Shown piece after piece: positions 1 through 6,502 of a stretch of 8,230 nt of DNA. Source of the DNA: an uncultured Acidimicrobiaceae bacterium (GTDB lineage Bacteria; Actinomycetota; Acidimicrobiia; Acidimicrobiales; Bog-793); contig CAIVND010000016.1 of assembly GCA_903907185.1 (NCBI GenBank), positions 1 through 8,230 of the forward strand, read 5' to 3'. The position numbers were made by a program, and so were the translations under genes. The first letter of the stretch is position 1. Each line of letters opens with the position of its first letter. Below the pieces are notes generated by a model that made no database searches, was not told the origin of the DNA, and saw nothing but the letters and a program-made list of their open reading frames with translations.

Positions 1-283
1 GGGGGACTATCTCGGATGGATGGCTTCGTGTTATCTCATCTCCGTGACGCAGCTGCCAGCGATCTCGCTTCCGGCGGCCTTTACCCCTGACGGGCTTCCG
101 GTTGGTCTCCAGCTCGTTGGGCCACCGCGCGGCGATGTTGATCTCCTGCGTGCGGCCTCAGTCTTTGAACTTGCGACTCAAGTTGGTCAACGTCGACCGC
201 CGATGATCGACCATGCACCGCCAGAGCAACGAGGCTGGACCGCAATCGAGAGAAGACTGCGTGGTCGACGTCGAAATAGGTGA
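1..283 (+). CDS. Amidase signature family enzyme, C-terminal fragment (5' end outside window)
   Basis: This is the last ~93 codons of an amidase-signature (AS family) amidohydrolase, which hydrolyses amide or carbamoyl bonds in the cytoplasm with a Ser-cisSer-Lys triad. The frame is open from base 2, so the ATG at 20 is internal and not a start. The visible part is the characteristic C-terminal block: a Y-L-G-W-M segment, then T-Q-L-P-A-I-S-L-P-A-A-F, then D-G-L-P-V-G-L-Q-L-V-G-P, and a D-x-x-L-L-R-A-A helix. The catalytic residues lie upstream and cannot be checked. The last ~25 residues are Arg-rich and look like a non-conserved tail. It ends 11 bp from the stop of the convergent cysteine hydrolase gene, leaving no room for a separate terminator. 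Two hydrolases of C-N bonds side by side suggest a shared catabolic role, which is inference. Substrate unknown; AS family members include Glu-tRNA amidotransferase subunit A, allophanate hydrolase and many catabolic amidases. Confidence 0.87.
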   Translation, partial: GDYLGWMASCYLISVTQLPAISLPAAFTPDGLPVGLQLVGPPRGDVDLLRAASVFELATQVGQRRPPMIDHAPPEQRGWTAIERRLRGRRRNR

Positions 284-294
284 GCTTGATCGTT

Positions 295-1026
295 TTACGT
301 AGTCTTCACGAGCGTGGCTGACGCGTACTCCTTGAGGTAGGTGAGGACCTCCTCGAGCCCAAGGACATCGGCGAACTTTCGATGCATGTCGAAGAGGTTC
401 ATCGCGTGTGTTGCCTCGTGTCGATCGAAAGTGCAGTCCTCAACGAGTACGACATTGAACTGGTATTCGTCGGCATCGACGACCGTTGCGCGAACACAGC
501 CGCTCGTCGATTCGCCACAGACAATGAGTGTGTCGATTCGATTTTTGATCAGATGACCGAGCAGTGGAGTACCCCAAAAGGCACTTGACGAGATCTTGTG
601 CACCACGCTCTCTCCCTCGATCGGTGCGACCTGGGGCATGATCTCGTAGCGGATCTCTGGCGGTATCCATCGAGGGTTTTTTCCACTTGCTTCGGCCGGT
701 TTCGGGTTTGCGTGTTGGCCTTGCATTGCGCCATCGATCATCCCGGTGGTGTGGATGATCGGCATTCCGATCTCGCGACAGGCCGACAGGAGACGCTGTG
801 TAGGCGCGAGAGCCTCCCATGCCACGAGGCCACAGCTGCCGGGCCACTGGTCGATCGCCTCAAGGAGCGGTTGGGGACGGTCACCGAAGACGTTGCGATA
901 GAAGTCGATCATCAAAAGTGCAGGGCGCTCGCAGTAGGTGCGTGGATCTCCGGGCGACTTTGGCAGACGCTCGATCGCCTGGCGATCTTGGTCGGTGAGA
1001 AATCGATCCCACACCCGTTCACTCAT
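295..1026 (-). CDS. Isochorismatase-family cysteine hydrolase (N-carbamoylsarcosine amidohydrolase-like)
   Basis: A 243-residue cytoplasmic hydrolase of the isochorismatase/cysteine hydrolase superfamily. The Asp-Lys-Cys triad is visible: D41 in A-L-L-M-I-D-F, K144 in V-V-H-K-I-S-S-S-A-F, and C177 in G-E-S-T-S-G-C-V-R-A-T. The S-G-C-V-R-A-T element and the N-L-F-D-M-H-x-K-F-A-D-V segment near residues 210-221 resemble the branch acting on carbamoyl or amide bonds (N-carbamoylsarcosine amidohydrolase, maleamate amidohydrolase, biuret hydrolase) more than isochorismatase itself. The N-terminal extension (residues 1-34) and a Trp-Pro-Gly-Ser-Cys-Gly stretch near 61-66 also look like that branch. 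The ATG at 1026 has a strong ribosome binding site (AGGGGGT about 6 nt upstream), so this start is well supported. It lies downstream of the enolase-superfamily gene on the same strand, 139 bp away, and converges with an amidase gene. The likely product of its reaction is ammonia plus an acid, or ammonia, CO2 and an amine, but the substrate is unknown. Family assignment is firm; specificity is not. Confidence 0.92.
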   Translation of the reverse strand: MSERVWDRFLTDQDRQAIERLPKSPGDPRTYCERPALLMIDFYRNVFGDRPQPLLEAIDQWPGSCGLVAWEALAPTQRLLSACREIGMPIIHTTGMIDGAMQGQHANPKPAEASGKNPRWIPPEIRYEIMPQVAPIEGESVVHKISSSAFWGTPLLGHLIKNRIDTLIVCGESTSGCVRATVVDADEYQFNVVLVEDCTFDRHEATHAMNLFDMHRKFADVLGLEEVLTYLKEYASATLVKTT

Positions 1027-1165
1027 GTTCTGACCCCCTGTGAAAGACGTTGACCCGCATCAGCAAGGTTAGATTCCACGGGGACGATCTGCCCGAAATC
1101 CCTATATCGAAGCCATCACCTGCGAGGATCGATTCCACAGCCCGGAGGAACAGCCAGGCCGGGAG
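1027..1165 (-). other. Intergenic spacer between enolase-superfamily gene and cysteine hydrolase gene
   Basis: A 139-bp gap within a probable two-gene minus-strand operon. The minus-strand frame continuing directly from the upstream gene's TAG (1166-1168) stays open for 48 codons, to a TGA at 1019-1021 that overlaps the ATG of the cysteine hydrolase gene. It contains GTG and ATG codons but no good ribosome binding site for a gene of its own, so I do not call it coding. The octamer GATTCCAC occurs twice on the plus strand, at 1073-1080 and 1132-1139. A short CCCGG/CCGGG inverted repeat (1141-1145 and 1159-1163) could form a weak hairpin just past the upstream stop codon. No convincing promoter is seen; an AT-rich TATA stretch near 1102-1108 lacks a matching -35 element. 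Confidence 0.4.
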
Positions 1166-2305
1166 CTATCTGAGCTCGAATCGAGCCATCGCTGCTTCGT
1201 CAAGGTCAAATCCCATGCCCGGACGATCCGGGCAGAGCACGGTGCCGTCTTGTGCGACTAGACGGGTCGCTGCGGTGATGACCTGCTCAAAGTTGTAGAT
1301 GTCCTTATCGAGGTCAAAGTGCTCAACCGAAAGGCAGTTCGGAGTTGCCGCTGCGAGGTGGACATGAAGGTTGGCATGCCAGTGGGGAGCGACGGGAACG
1401 CCAAAGGTCTCCGCGGTACGAGCGATACGCATCCACTCGCTCACTCCTCCAAGTACCCCCGCATCGGGCTGCAAGATGTCGGCAGCGCGCTGTTCGATAA
1501 GGGAACGGAACTCGTAACGAGTCTGTGCGATCTCGCCGGTGGCGATGGGAGTCTCGACAACTCGGGCCAGCTCCGCATGTCCAGCGATGTCGTCAGGAGA
1601 GAGCGGCTCTTCCACCCACCAAAGGCCATGCTCGCCCGCGGCGCGTTCAAAGGCACGGATGGCACGGAGTGCTTCGTGTGCATTGGGATAGGCGTTATTC
1701 GCGTCGAGTGCGAGTCGACCGCCCTCACGGATTGGCTCAATGGCTGCAGCGACTCTGCGTGCATCGGCTGCGATCGAGGCACCACCGACTTTGATCTTGT
1801 GATCGGAGAAACCCTGGCGTTCGTTGTGAGCGATCTCCTCACGAACAAGCTCCTCCGCGTCCTTTGGTTCTCCTCGGTAGTAGCCGCCGGAGGCGTAGGC
1901 AGGGATAGCACGGACCTTGCCGCCGAGAAGGACGGCAAGCGGAAGGTTGGCCCGCTTGCCTGCGAGATCCCACAGGGCAATGTCGAGCGCCGAGAGGGCA
2001 CGGATCAACATGCCACGACGTCCAGTGAGAAGAGTCTCCTGGTAGATACGGTCGTAGATACCCAAGATGTCCTCTGAGGCCGCACCGAGTGCAACGGGAG
2101 CAAGCAGCTCATTGACGATCTGCGCAAGAAGTCGTCCACCCGCAGTACCGGCGTAGCTGTAGCCGATCCCAATTGGCTCCGCGGACCCAGCTTCTACCTC
2201 AACGACAAGGTACTCACGTTGGCCCAGAATCCGGGTGGAGATCCGAGTGGGCGTCTTGACCGGGATCGAGATGGCGCGAGCACGTATGGCGGTAATCGTT
2301 GGCAC
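1166..2305 (-). CDS. Mandelate racemase/muconate lactonizing enzyme-like protein (enolase superfamily, MR subgroup)
   Basis: A 379-residue enolase-superfamily enzyme. These enzymes abstract a proton alpha to a carboxylate using Mg2+ and then racemise or dehydrate the substrate. Numbering from the GTG at 2305, the complete active site is visible. The K-I-K motif is K170/K172. The metal ligands are D201 (L-A-L-D-A-N), E232 (W-W-V-E-E-P) and E258 (A-T-G-E-I). The MR-type Asp-His dyad is D281 (Q-P-D-A-G) and H308 (A-P-H-W-H), with E328 (S-V-E-H-F) matching MR Glu317. The H-x-H-L-A-A-A-T segment aligns well with mandelate racemase, so this belongs to the MR subgroup (acid-sugar dehydratases, racemases) and not the muconate cycloisomerases. 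The frame extends 13 codons further to an ATG at 2344, but that codon has no ribosome binding site, whereas the GTG has GGAAGGA 6 nt upstream and begins a typical P-T-I-T-A-I-R-A opening. It is probably cotranscribed with the downstream cysteine hydrolase. Substrate not assignable from sequence. Confidence 0.93.
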   Translation of the reverse strand: MPTITAIRARAISIPVKTPTRISTRILGQREYLVVEVEAGSAEPIGIGYSYAGTAGGRLLAQIVNELLAPVALGAASEDILGIYDRIYQETLLTGRRGMLIRALSALDIALWDLAGKRANLPLAVLLGGKVRAIPAYASGGYYRGEPKDAEELVREEIAHNERQGFSDHKIKVGGASIAADARRVAAAIEPIREGGRLALDANNAYPNAHEALRAIRAFERAAGEHGLWWVEEPLSPDDIAGHAELARVVETPIATGEIAQTRYEFRSLIEQRAADILQPDAGVLGGVSEWMRIARTAETFGVPVAPHWHANLHVHLAAATPNCLSVEHFDLDKDIYNFEQVITAATRLVAQDGTVLCPDRPGMGFDLDEAAMARFELR

Positions 2306-2311
2306 GATGGA

Positions 2312-2318
2312 TCCTTCC
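2312..2318 (-). promoter_or_regulatory. Ribosome binding site that sets the GTG start of the enolase-superfamily gene
   Basis: The minus strand reads GGAAGGA here, within a longer GGGGGAAGGAT purine run, 6 nt before the GTG at 2303-2305. The competing ATG at 2342-2344 has no comparable sequence upstream. This, with family N-termini usually beginning close to the first beta strand, favours the GTG start. Confidence 0.75.
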
Positions 2319-2586
2319 CCCGAGCGATCTGCATGTTCGCTCATTCAGTGCGACAGCGTCCCACGATCGACGAGCGAATGTCAAACCTTCGAGATTGAAT
2401 ATCCAAACCGTTGAGAGCCACTAGGTCGATAGCGTGAAGGGATTCGATAGAACAATACTGAGCGGGCACTTCAGGAGTTGGACTGCTCTTTGTGTCGTTG
2501 GCGGCCTACGATCAATGTGCACCTGCGGAGCTCGTCGTGTGAGATGAACTGCCCTGAGTGCCGCGGGGCCCGACGACGACTGAGAG

Positions 2587-2617
2587 ACGTGGGAGATGAT
2601 TTCGATAGTGCCCACGT
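2587..2617. repeat. Inverted repeat ACGTGGG/CCCACGT, possible operator or leader hairpin
   Basis: ACGTGGG at 2587-2593 is matched perfectly by CCCACGT at 2611-2617, with a 17-nt centre. It lies 85-115 bp upstream of the ATG of the first ABC exporter gene. It could be a split operator or a hairpin in the 5' leader if transcription starts upstream. The centre contains one of the four TCGATA copies of this region. Function is inferred from position only. Confidence 0.35.
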
Positions 2618-2701
2618 TGGTGGTGTGGCCAAGGACGGTTCGATACTCGAGCGGCCTTAGACATCTTGATCAGCGCAAGAGAAGAACCAAACACTAAAAA
2701 G

Positions 2702-4432
2702 ATGCTCACTCGACTCCTTCGCCATTCGCTCCGGCCCTATCTCAAACAGATTCTTCTTGTCGTTGCGCTTCTTGCTGTCGGAGCGGTTGGCAACCTTTAT
2801 CTTCCCAACCTCAACGCGGACATCATCAACAACGGCGTCATAAAGGGAAACCTGCACTACATCTTGACCACTGGCGCAATGATGCTTGTCCTAACGCTCA
2901 TCCTTGGCGTACTCGCGATCGTCGCGGTGTACTTTGCTTCGCGTATCGCGATGGGATCCGGCGCAGATATCCGCGCTGGGGTCTATGCCAAGGTTCAGTT
3001 CTTCTCCGAACGAGAGATGAACCTTTTTGGGACACCTTCACTCATCACCCGGAATACCAATGACGTCCAACAGGTTCAGATCTTTGTTCAGACCGCGCTG
3101 ACCATGATGGTGACCGCTCCGATCATGTGCATCGGCGGTGTCTTTATGGCGATCCGAGAGGGTTCGTCACTCTCGTTGCTGCTCACCGTTTCAATCCCAC
3201 TCATGGCACTCGTCATCGGTCTGGTGCTCTTTCTTGTGGTCCCACAGTTCCGATCGATGCAGGGCAAGATCGACCGGATCAATCAAGTACTCCGTGAGCA
3301 GATCACCGGCGTTCGAGTAATTCGGGCGTTCGTCCGAAACTCGACGGAGGGCGAACGGTTCGGGGAGGCAAACGCGGACCTCACTGCAACTGCACTTCGC
3401 GTGAACCGAGTGTTTGCTCTGACGATGCCATCGGTATTGGTCATCATGAATCTGTCGAGCGTTGCGGTGCTTTGGTTCGGTGGTCGGTTGGTCAATGAGG
3501 GAGCCTTGCCAATAGGCAACCTCTCGGCGTTCCTCACCTATATCGTGCAGATCCTTTTCTCGGTGATGATGGCGGTCATGATCGCAATACTCGCCCCCCG
3601 TGCAGTCGCAAGCGCGGAACGTATCGAAGAGGTGCTGAACACCGAACCGGTAATTGTCGATCCTGTTGCTCCTCAAACTCCTGCGTTGCGATCGGGTCTC
3701 GTCGAATTTCAGGGCGTGACCTTTGGCTATCCGGGATCGGAACGTCCGGTGCTGAGTGATCTCGAATTTGAACTTCGGCCAGGGGAGACGAGCGCGATCA
3801 TCGGCGGCACTGGGAGCGGTAAGACAACACTGTTGAATCTGATACCTCGATTCTTTGATGCGACAAAGGGTTCGGTTCGGGTGAATGGTGTCGATGTGCG
3901 CAACCAAGAGCTCGAAGAGCTGTGGAGTTCGATCGGTATCGTGCCGCAGGCGGCTCTGCTGTTTCGTGGTTCGGTCGCGGAGAACCTACGGTTTGGTCGA
4001 CCCGAGGCCACCGACGAGGAGCTTTGGCACGCGCTCGAGATCGCCCAAGCACAGGCGTTTGTTGCCGCGATGCCCGGTGGGCTTGATGCGCAGATCGACC
4101 AGGGAGGGACCAACGTCTCAGGTGGCCAGCGCCAGCGTCTCTCGATCGCACGTGCGATCGTGCGTAAGCCAAACCTCTATCTTTTTGACGACTGTTTTTC
4201 GGCTCTCGATGCAACCACCGACGCGAGGTTGCGCGCTGCGCTGCGGCGCGAGACTCAAGATGCTGCGGTTGTCATTGTCGCCCAGCGTGTCAGTACGATC
4301 ATGGGAGCCGAGCACATCATCGTTCTTGAGGCGGGAGAGGTCGTCGGCAACGGAACGCACGATGAGCTCCTTTTGAGCTGTCCTCCCTACCGAGAGATCG
4401 TCGTCTCCCAACTTGGGGAGGGCGCCGTATGA
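2702..4432 (+). CDS. Heterodimeric ABC exporter subunit with degenerate ATP site (Rv1273c-like)
   Basis: A 576-residue half-transporter of the type IV (ABCB/MsbA-like) exporter fold. It has about six membrane helices (roughly 16-38, 55-80, 131-151, 157-182, 238-262, 276-300) followed by an ATPase domain (about 333-570). Seen in the sequence: A-loop Y343, Walker A G-G-T-G-S-G-K-T-T 368-376, Q-loop Q416, signature S-G-G-Q 473-476, Walker B L-Y-L-F-D-D 492-497, D-loop S-A-L-D 500-503. The catalytic Glu after Walker B is Asp (D497) and the H-loop His is Gln (Q528), the hallmark of the subunit carrying the non-catalytic site in heterodimers such as TM287/288 and LmrCD. The frame opens at a TTG (2666), but the ATG at 2702 gives an M-L-x-x-L-L-R-x-x-x-R-P-Y opening like M. 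tuberculosis Rv1273c, so I prefer it; neither start has a strong ribosome binding site. It overlaps the partner gene by ATGA. Substrate unknown; drugs or lipids are usual for the family. Confidence 0.95.
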   Translation: MLTRLLRHSLRPYLKQILLVVALLAVGAVGNLYLPNLNADIINNGVIKGNLHYILTTGAMMLVLTLILGVLAIVAVYFASRIAMGSGADIRAGVYAKVQFFSEREMNLFGTPSLITRNTNDVQQVQIFVQTALTMMVTAPIMCIGGVFMAIREGSSLSLLLTVSIPLMALVIGLVLFLVVPQFRSMQGKIDRINQVLREQITGVRVIRAFVRNSTEGERFGEANADLTATALRVNRVFALTMPSVLVIMNLSSVAVLWFGGRLVNEGALPIGNLSAFLTYIVQILFSVMMAVMIAILAPRAVASAERIEEVLNTEPVIVDPVAPQTPALRSGLVEFQGVTFGYPGSERPVLSDLEFELRPGETSAIIGGTGSGKTTLLNLIPRFFDATKGSVRVNGVDVRNQELEELWSSIGIVPQAALLFRGSVAENLRFGRPEATDEELWHALEIAQAQAFVAAMPGGLDAQIDQGGTNVSGGQRQRLSIARAIVRKPNLYLFDDCFSALDATTDARLRAALRRETQDAAVVIVAQRVSTIMGAEHIIVLEAGEVVGNGTHDELLLSCPPYREIVVSQLGEGAV

Positions 4433-6363
4433 TGGGCGGCGGACCAATGGGCGCTATGCGGCCCGGCGGCGCAAAATCAAAGAATGTTCGTGAGACTCTT
4501 CGTCGGCTCTTTGATCGACTCCGTCCAGAACGTTTTCGCCTGATCGCTTCGCTGGTCGTCGGCGTGTTTTCGGTTGGATTCTCCGTCATTGGACCGAAGA
4601 TCCTTGGCAGTGCTACCGACATCTTATTCAATGGGGTAATCGGTCGACATCTTCCTGTCGGATCGACGAAGGCGCAGGCCATAGCTCATCTACGTGGAGT
4701 GGGCCAGAATCAGGTTGCCGATCTTGTCTCCGGAATGCATCTCACCCCGGGCATCGGTGTCGATATGAATGCGCTCGGTCGGATCCTTGGAATCGCAGCA
4801 ATCTTGTACTGCTGTGGAGCTCTGTTCAACTTCTTCCAGGGTTACCTAATGGCGGGAGTGACCCAGCGCACCATGTTTGGTCTACGAAGAGAGGTTGAGG
4901 AAAAGCTCACTCGACTGCCTCTTCGATACTTTGATAGCCACTCCCACGGCGACATCTTGTCGCGAGTTACCAATGACATCGACAACCTCTCGACGACCAT
5001 CCAACAGGGGTTGAGTCAGCTGCTCACCTCGGTGCTCATCGTCGTTGGCGTGATGGGGATGATGTTCTGGATCTCGCCACTATTAGCAGTGGTCTCGGTG
5101 GTGATCATCCCGATGGCGATCTTTACAACGGTTCGGATCGCGAAACGATCGCAGGTGCAGTTCAATGCGCAGTGGGCACAGACCGGGACGCTCAATGGCC
5201 TGGTCGAGGAGACACACTCGGGGCATGTGCTGGTACAGGTCTTTGGTCGTCGAAGGGCAATGATCGACGAGTTCGGCCAACAAAATCGCCGACTCTTTGA
5301 TGCGAGCTTTCGTGCGCAGTTTCTCTCGGGGATCATCCAGCCGACGATGCAGTTCCTGGCAAACCTCAACTACGTCGCTATCGCCGTACTCGGAGGCTAC
5401 CGAGTCGCCTCGGGAGCACTCTCCCTCGGCGATGTTCAGGCGTTTATTCAGTACTCGCGCCAGTTCACCATGCCGATCACCCAGATCGCGAGCCAGATGA
5501 ATCTCCTGCAGTCTGGTCTCGCATCAGCCGAACGCGTCTTTGAACTCCTTGATGAGCCAGAGGAGAGTTCAGAGCTGGCAATTGTCTCGCACCTCCCAGC
5601 GACGCCAATCGCCGGCCGGGTGCGACTCTCAAACGTCTCTTTCCGTTACGAGCGGGACAAGCCGCTCATCGAAGACTTCAGCCTTGAGGCATTGCCGGGT
5701 CAGACGATCGCGATCGTGGGAGCAACGGGAGCGGGAAAGACCACCATCGTCAATCTGCTCGTGCGCTTCTACGAGGTCGATGCAGGTGAGATCTTCCTCG
5801 ACGGAGTGAGCTATCACGACCTCACCCGTGATGAGGTGCGCGGAGCCTTCGGAATGGTGCTTCAAGACACCTGGCTGTTTGCAGGATCGATACACGACAA
5901 CATTGGGTACGGCCGCGAGGGCGCGAGCACCGAAGAGATCAAGGCAGCGGCCGAGGCGGCCTATGTCGATCGATTTGTCCAGTCTCTTCCCGACGGCTAT
6001 GCGACGCGCTTAGACGAAGAGGCCTCCAACGTCTCATCTGGCCAAAAACAGCTCCTCACGATTGCGCGGGCCTTTCTCGCGAATCCCAGCGTGTTAATCC
6101 TCGATGAGGCAACCAGCAACGTGGACACCCGCACGGAGCTGCTCATTCAACGAGCGATGACTCGGCTGCGTCACGGTAGGACCAGTTTCGTCATCGCACA
6201 CCGTCTTTCGACGATTCGCGATGCCGACGTCATCGTGGTTATGGACCAGGGCCGAGTGATGGAACATGGCAGCCACGAGGAGCTGCTCGCTGCTCAGGGT
6301 CTCTACTTCAACCTCTACAACAGCCAGTTCTCCGAAGAGGAGCCCGTCGACGAGGTCAGCTGA
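4429..6363 (+). CDS. Heterodimeric ABC exporter subunit with intact catalytic motifs (Rv1272c-like)
   Basis: The 644-residue partner half-transporter. It has a short Met/Gly/Pro-rich cytoplasmic tail (1-16), a long extracytoplasmic segment between helix 1 (about 36-58) and helix 2 (about 117-142), and four further helices (about 194-215, 216-236, 298-325, 333-352). An ATPase domain spans about 397-632. Motifs: A-loop Y407, Walker A G-A-T-G-A-G-K-T-T 431-439, Q-loop Q479, Walker B V-L-I-L-D-E with catalytic E560, D-loop S-N-V-D 563-566, H-loop H591. The signature is N-V-S-S-G-Q (534-539), where canonical proteins have S-G-G-Q. In heterodimers this variant signature faces the degenerate Walker motifs of the partner, so the pair should have one active and one silent ATP site. 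The start overlaps the upstream stop (ATGA, 4429-4432) with GGGGAGGG about 6 nt before, indicating translational coupling and equal subunit supply. Length, long first loop and order match the Rv1273c-Rv1272c pair as I remember it. Acidic C-terminal tail. Substrate unknown. Confidence 0.95.
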   Translation: MMGGGPMGAMRPGGAKSKNVRETLRRLFDRLRPERFRLIASLVVGVFSVGFSVIGPKILGSATDILFNGVIGRHLPVGSTKAQAIAHLRGVGQNQVADLVSGMHLTPGIGVDMNALGRILGIAAILYCCGALFNFFQGYLMAGVTQRTMFGLRREVEEKLTRLPLRYFDSHSHGDILSRVTNDIDNLSTTIQQGLSQLLTSVLIVVGVMGMMFWISPLLAVVSVVIIPMAIFTTVRIAKRSQVQFNAQWAQTGTLNGLVEETHSGHVLVQVFGRRRAMIDEFGQQNRRLFDASFRAQFLSGIIQPTMQFLANLNYVAIAVLGGYRVASGALSLGDVQAFIQYSRQFTMPITQIASQMNLLQSGLASAERVFELLDEPEESSELAIVSHLPATPIAGRVRLSNVSFRYERDKPLIEDFSLEALPGQTIAIVGATGAGKTTIVNLLVRFYEVDAGEIFLDGVSYHDLTRDEVRGAFGMVLQDTWLFAGSIHDNIGYGREGASTEEIKAAAEAAYVDRFVQSLPDGYATRLDEEASNVSSGQKQLLTIARAFLANPSVLILDEATSNVDTRTELLIQRAMTRLRHGRTSFVIAHRLSTIRDADVIVVMDQGRVMEHGSHEELLAAQGLYFNLYNSQFSEEEPVDEVS

Positions 6364-6371
6364 TCGATCCT

Positions 6372-6399
6372 CCTGGTCTGCCATCTCAGCAGCACCAGG
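6372..6399 (+). terminator. Hairpin just after the ABC exporter operon, possible terminator without U-tract
   Basis: CCTGGTCTG (6372-6380) can pair with CAG-C-ACCAGG (6390-6399). This gives a 9-bp stem with one bulged C and a 9-nt loop, starting 8 nt after the ABC stop codon. No run of T follows, so it is not a classical intrinsic terminator; actinobacterial terminators often lack the U-tract. Position supports a role at the transcript's 3' end. Confidence 0.4.
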
Positions 6400-6428
6400 T
6401 GGCTGCCAAGGCCAATGTGCTTTGGAGG

Positions 6429-6482
6429 GTGAAATTTTGCAGTGACGTTGGTAGCCTGTAAGAAAGGTGGGGAATTTCCACA
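6429..6482 (+). promoter_or_regulatory. Weak promoter candidate with operator-like palindrome before the 145-residue gene
   Basis: GTGAAA (6429-6434) and TAGCCT (6452-6457) are separated by 17 bp and fit a relaxed -35/TANNNT -10 pattern. Transcription would start near 6464. Immediately downstream, TGGGGAATTTCCACA (6468-6482) is a near-palindrome centred on T6475: GGAA-T-TTCC is perfect, then one mismatch, then TG/CA. That placement suits a repressor site. The hexamers are poor matches, so this is tentative. Confidence 0.3.
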
Positions 6483-6502
6483 ATGGACGTTTTGGAGGGT
6501 AG

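Larger units (their letters stand above)
2306..2701. other. Divergent intergenic region between the catabolic genes and the ABC exporter operon
   Basis: About 396 bp with no convincing gene. Short reading frames here have unlike-neighbour composition and no family match that I recognise. On the minus strand a perfect TTGACA lies at 2379-2384, correctly oriented to be the -35 of the enolase-superfamily gene, but no good -10 hexamer sits 16-18 bp downstream. On the plus strand a weak -10-like GATACT (2642-2647) follows TTGGTG (2617-2622) at 19 bp, a poor promoter candidate for the ABC operon. TCGATA occurs four times on the plus strand (2426, 2444, 2602, 2640), and a 7-bp inverted repeat lies at 2587-2617. 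These could be regulator sites, but no regulator gene is in the window. Confidence 0.4.

Noticed and set aside
598..1053. 151-codon plus-strand frame opposite the cysteine hydrolase gene
   Set aside because: Antisense shadow of a gene with a clear Asp-Lys-Cys triad; its translation resembles no protein.
1319..2077. 252-codon plus-strand open frame opposite the enolase-superfamily gene
   Set aside because: It is antisense to a gene with a complete set of catalytic motifs. Its translation shows no domain and it has no ribosome binding site; it arises from codon bias of the real gene.
2478..2660. 60-codon frame with CxxC pairs in the divergent intergenic region
   Set aside because: The cysteine pairs hint at a zinc-binding peptide, but there is no good ribosome binding site, the composition is Arg-rich and unlike its neighbours, and the frame overlaps putative regulatory repeats.
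2666..2701. TTG start giving the first ABC protein 12 extra residues
   Set aside because: The extra residues are polar and unlike family N-termini, and no adequate ribosome binding site is present; the ATG at 2702 fits homologues better.
3191..3907. 238-codon minus-strand frame within the first ABC gene
   Set aside because: Low-complexity Arg/His/Gln-rich translation on the opposite strand of a motif-complete ABC exporter gene.
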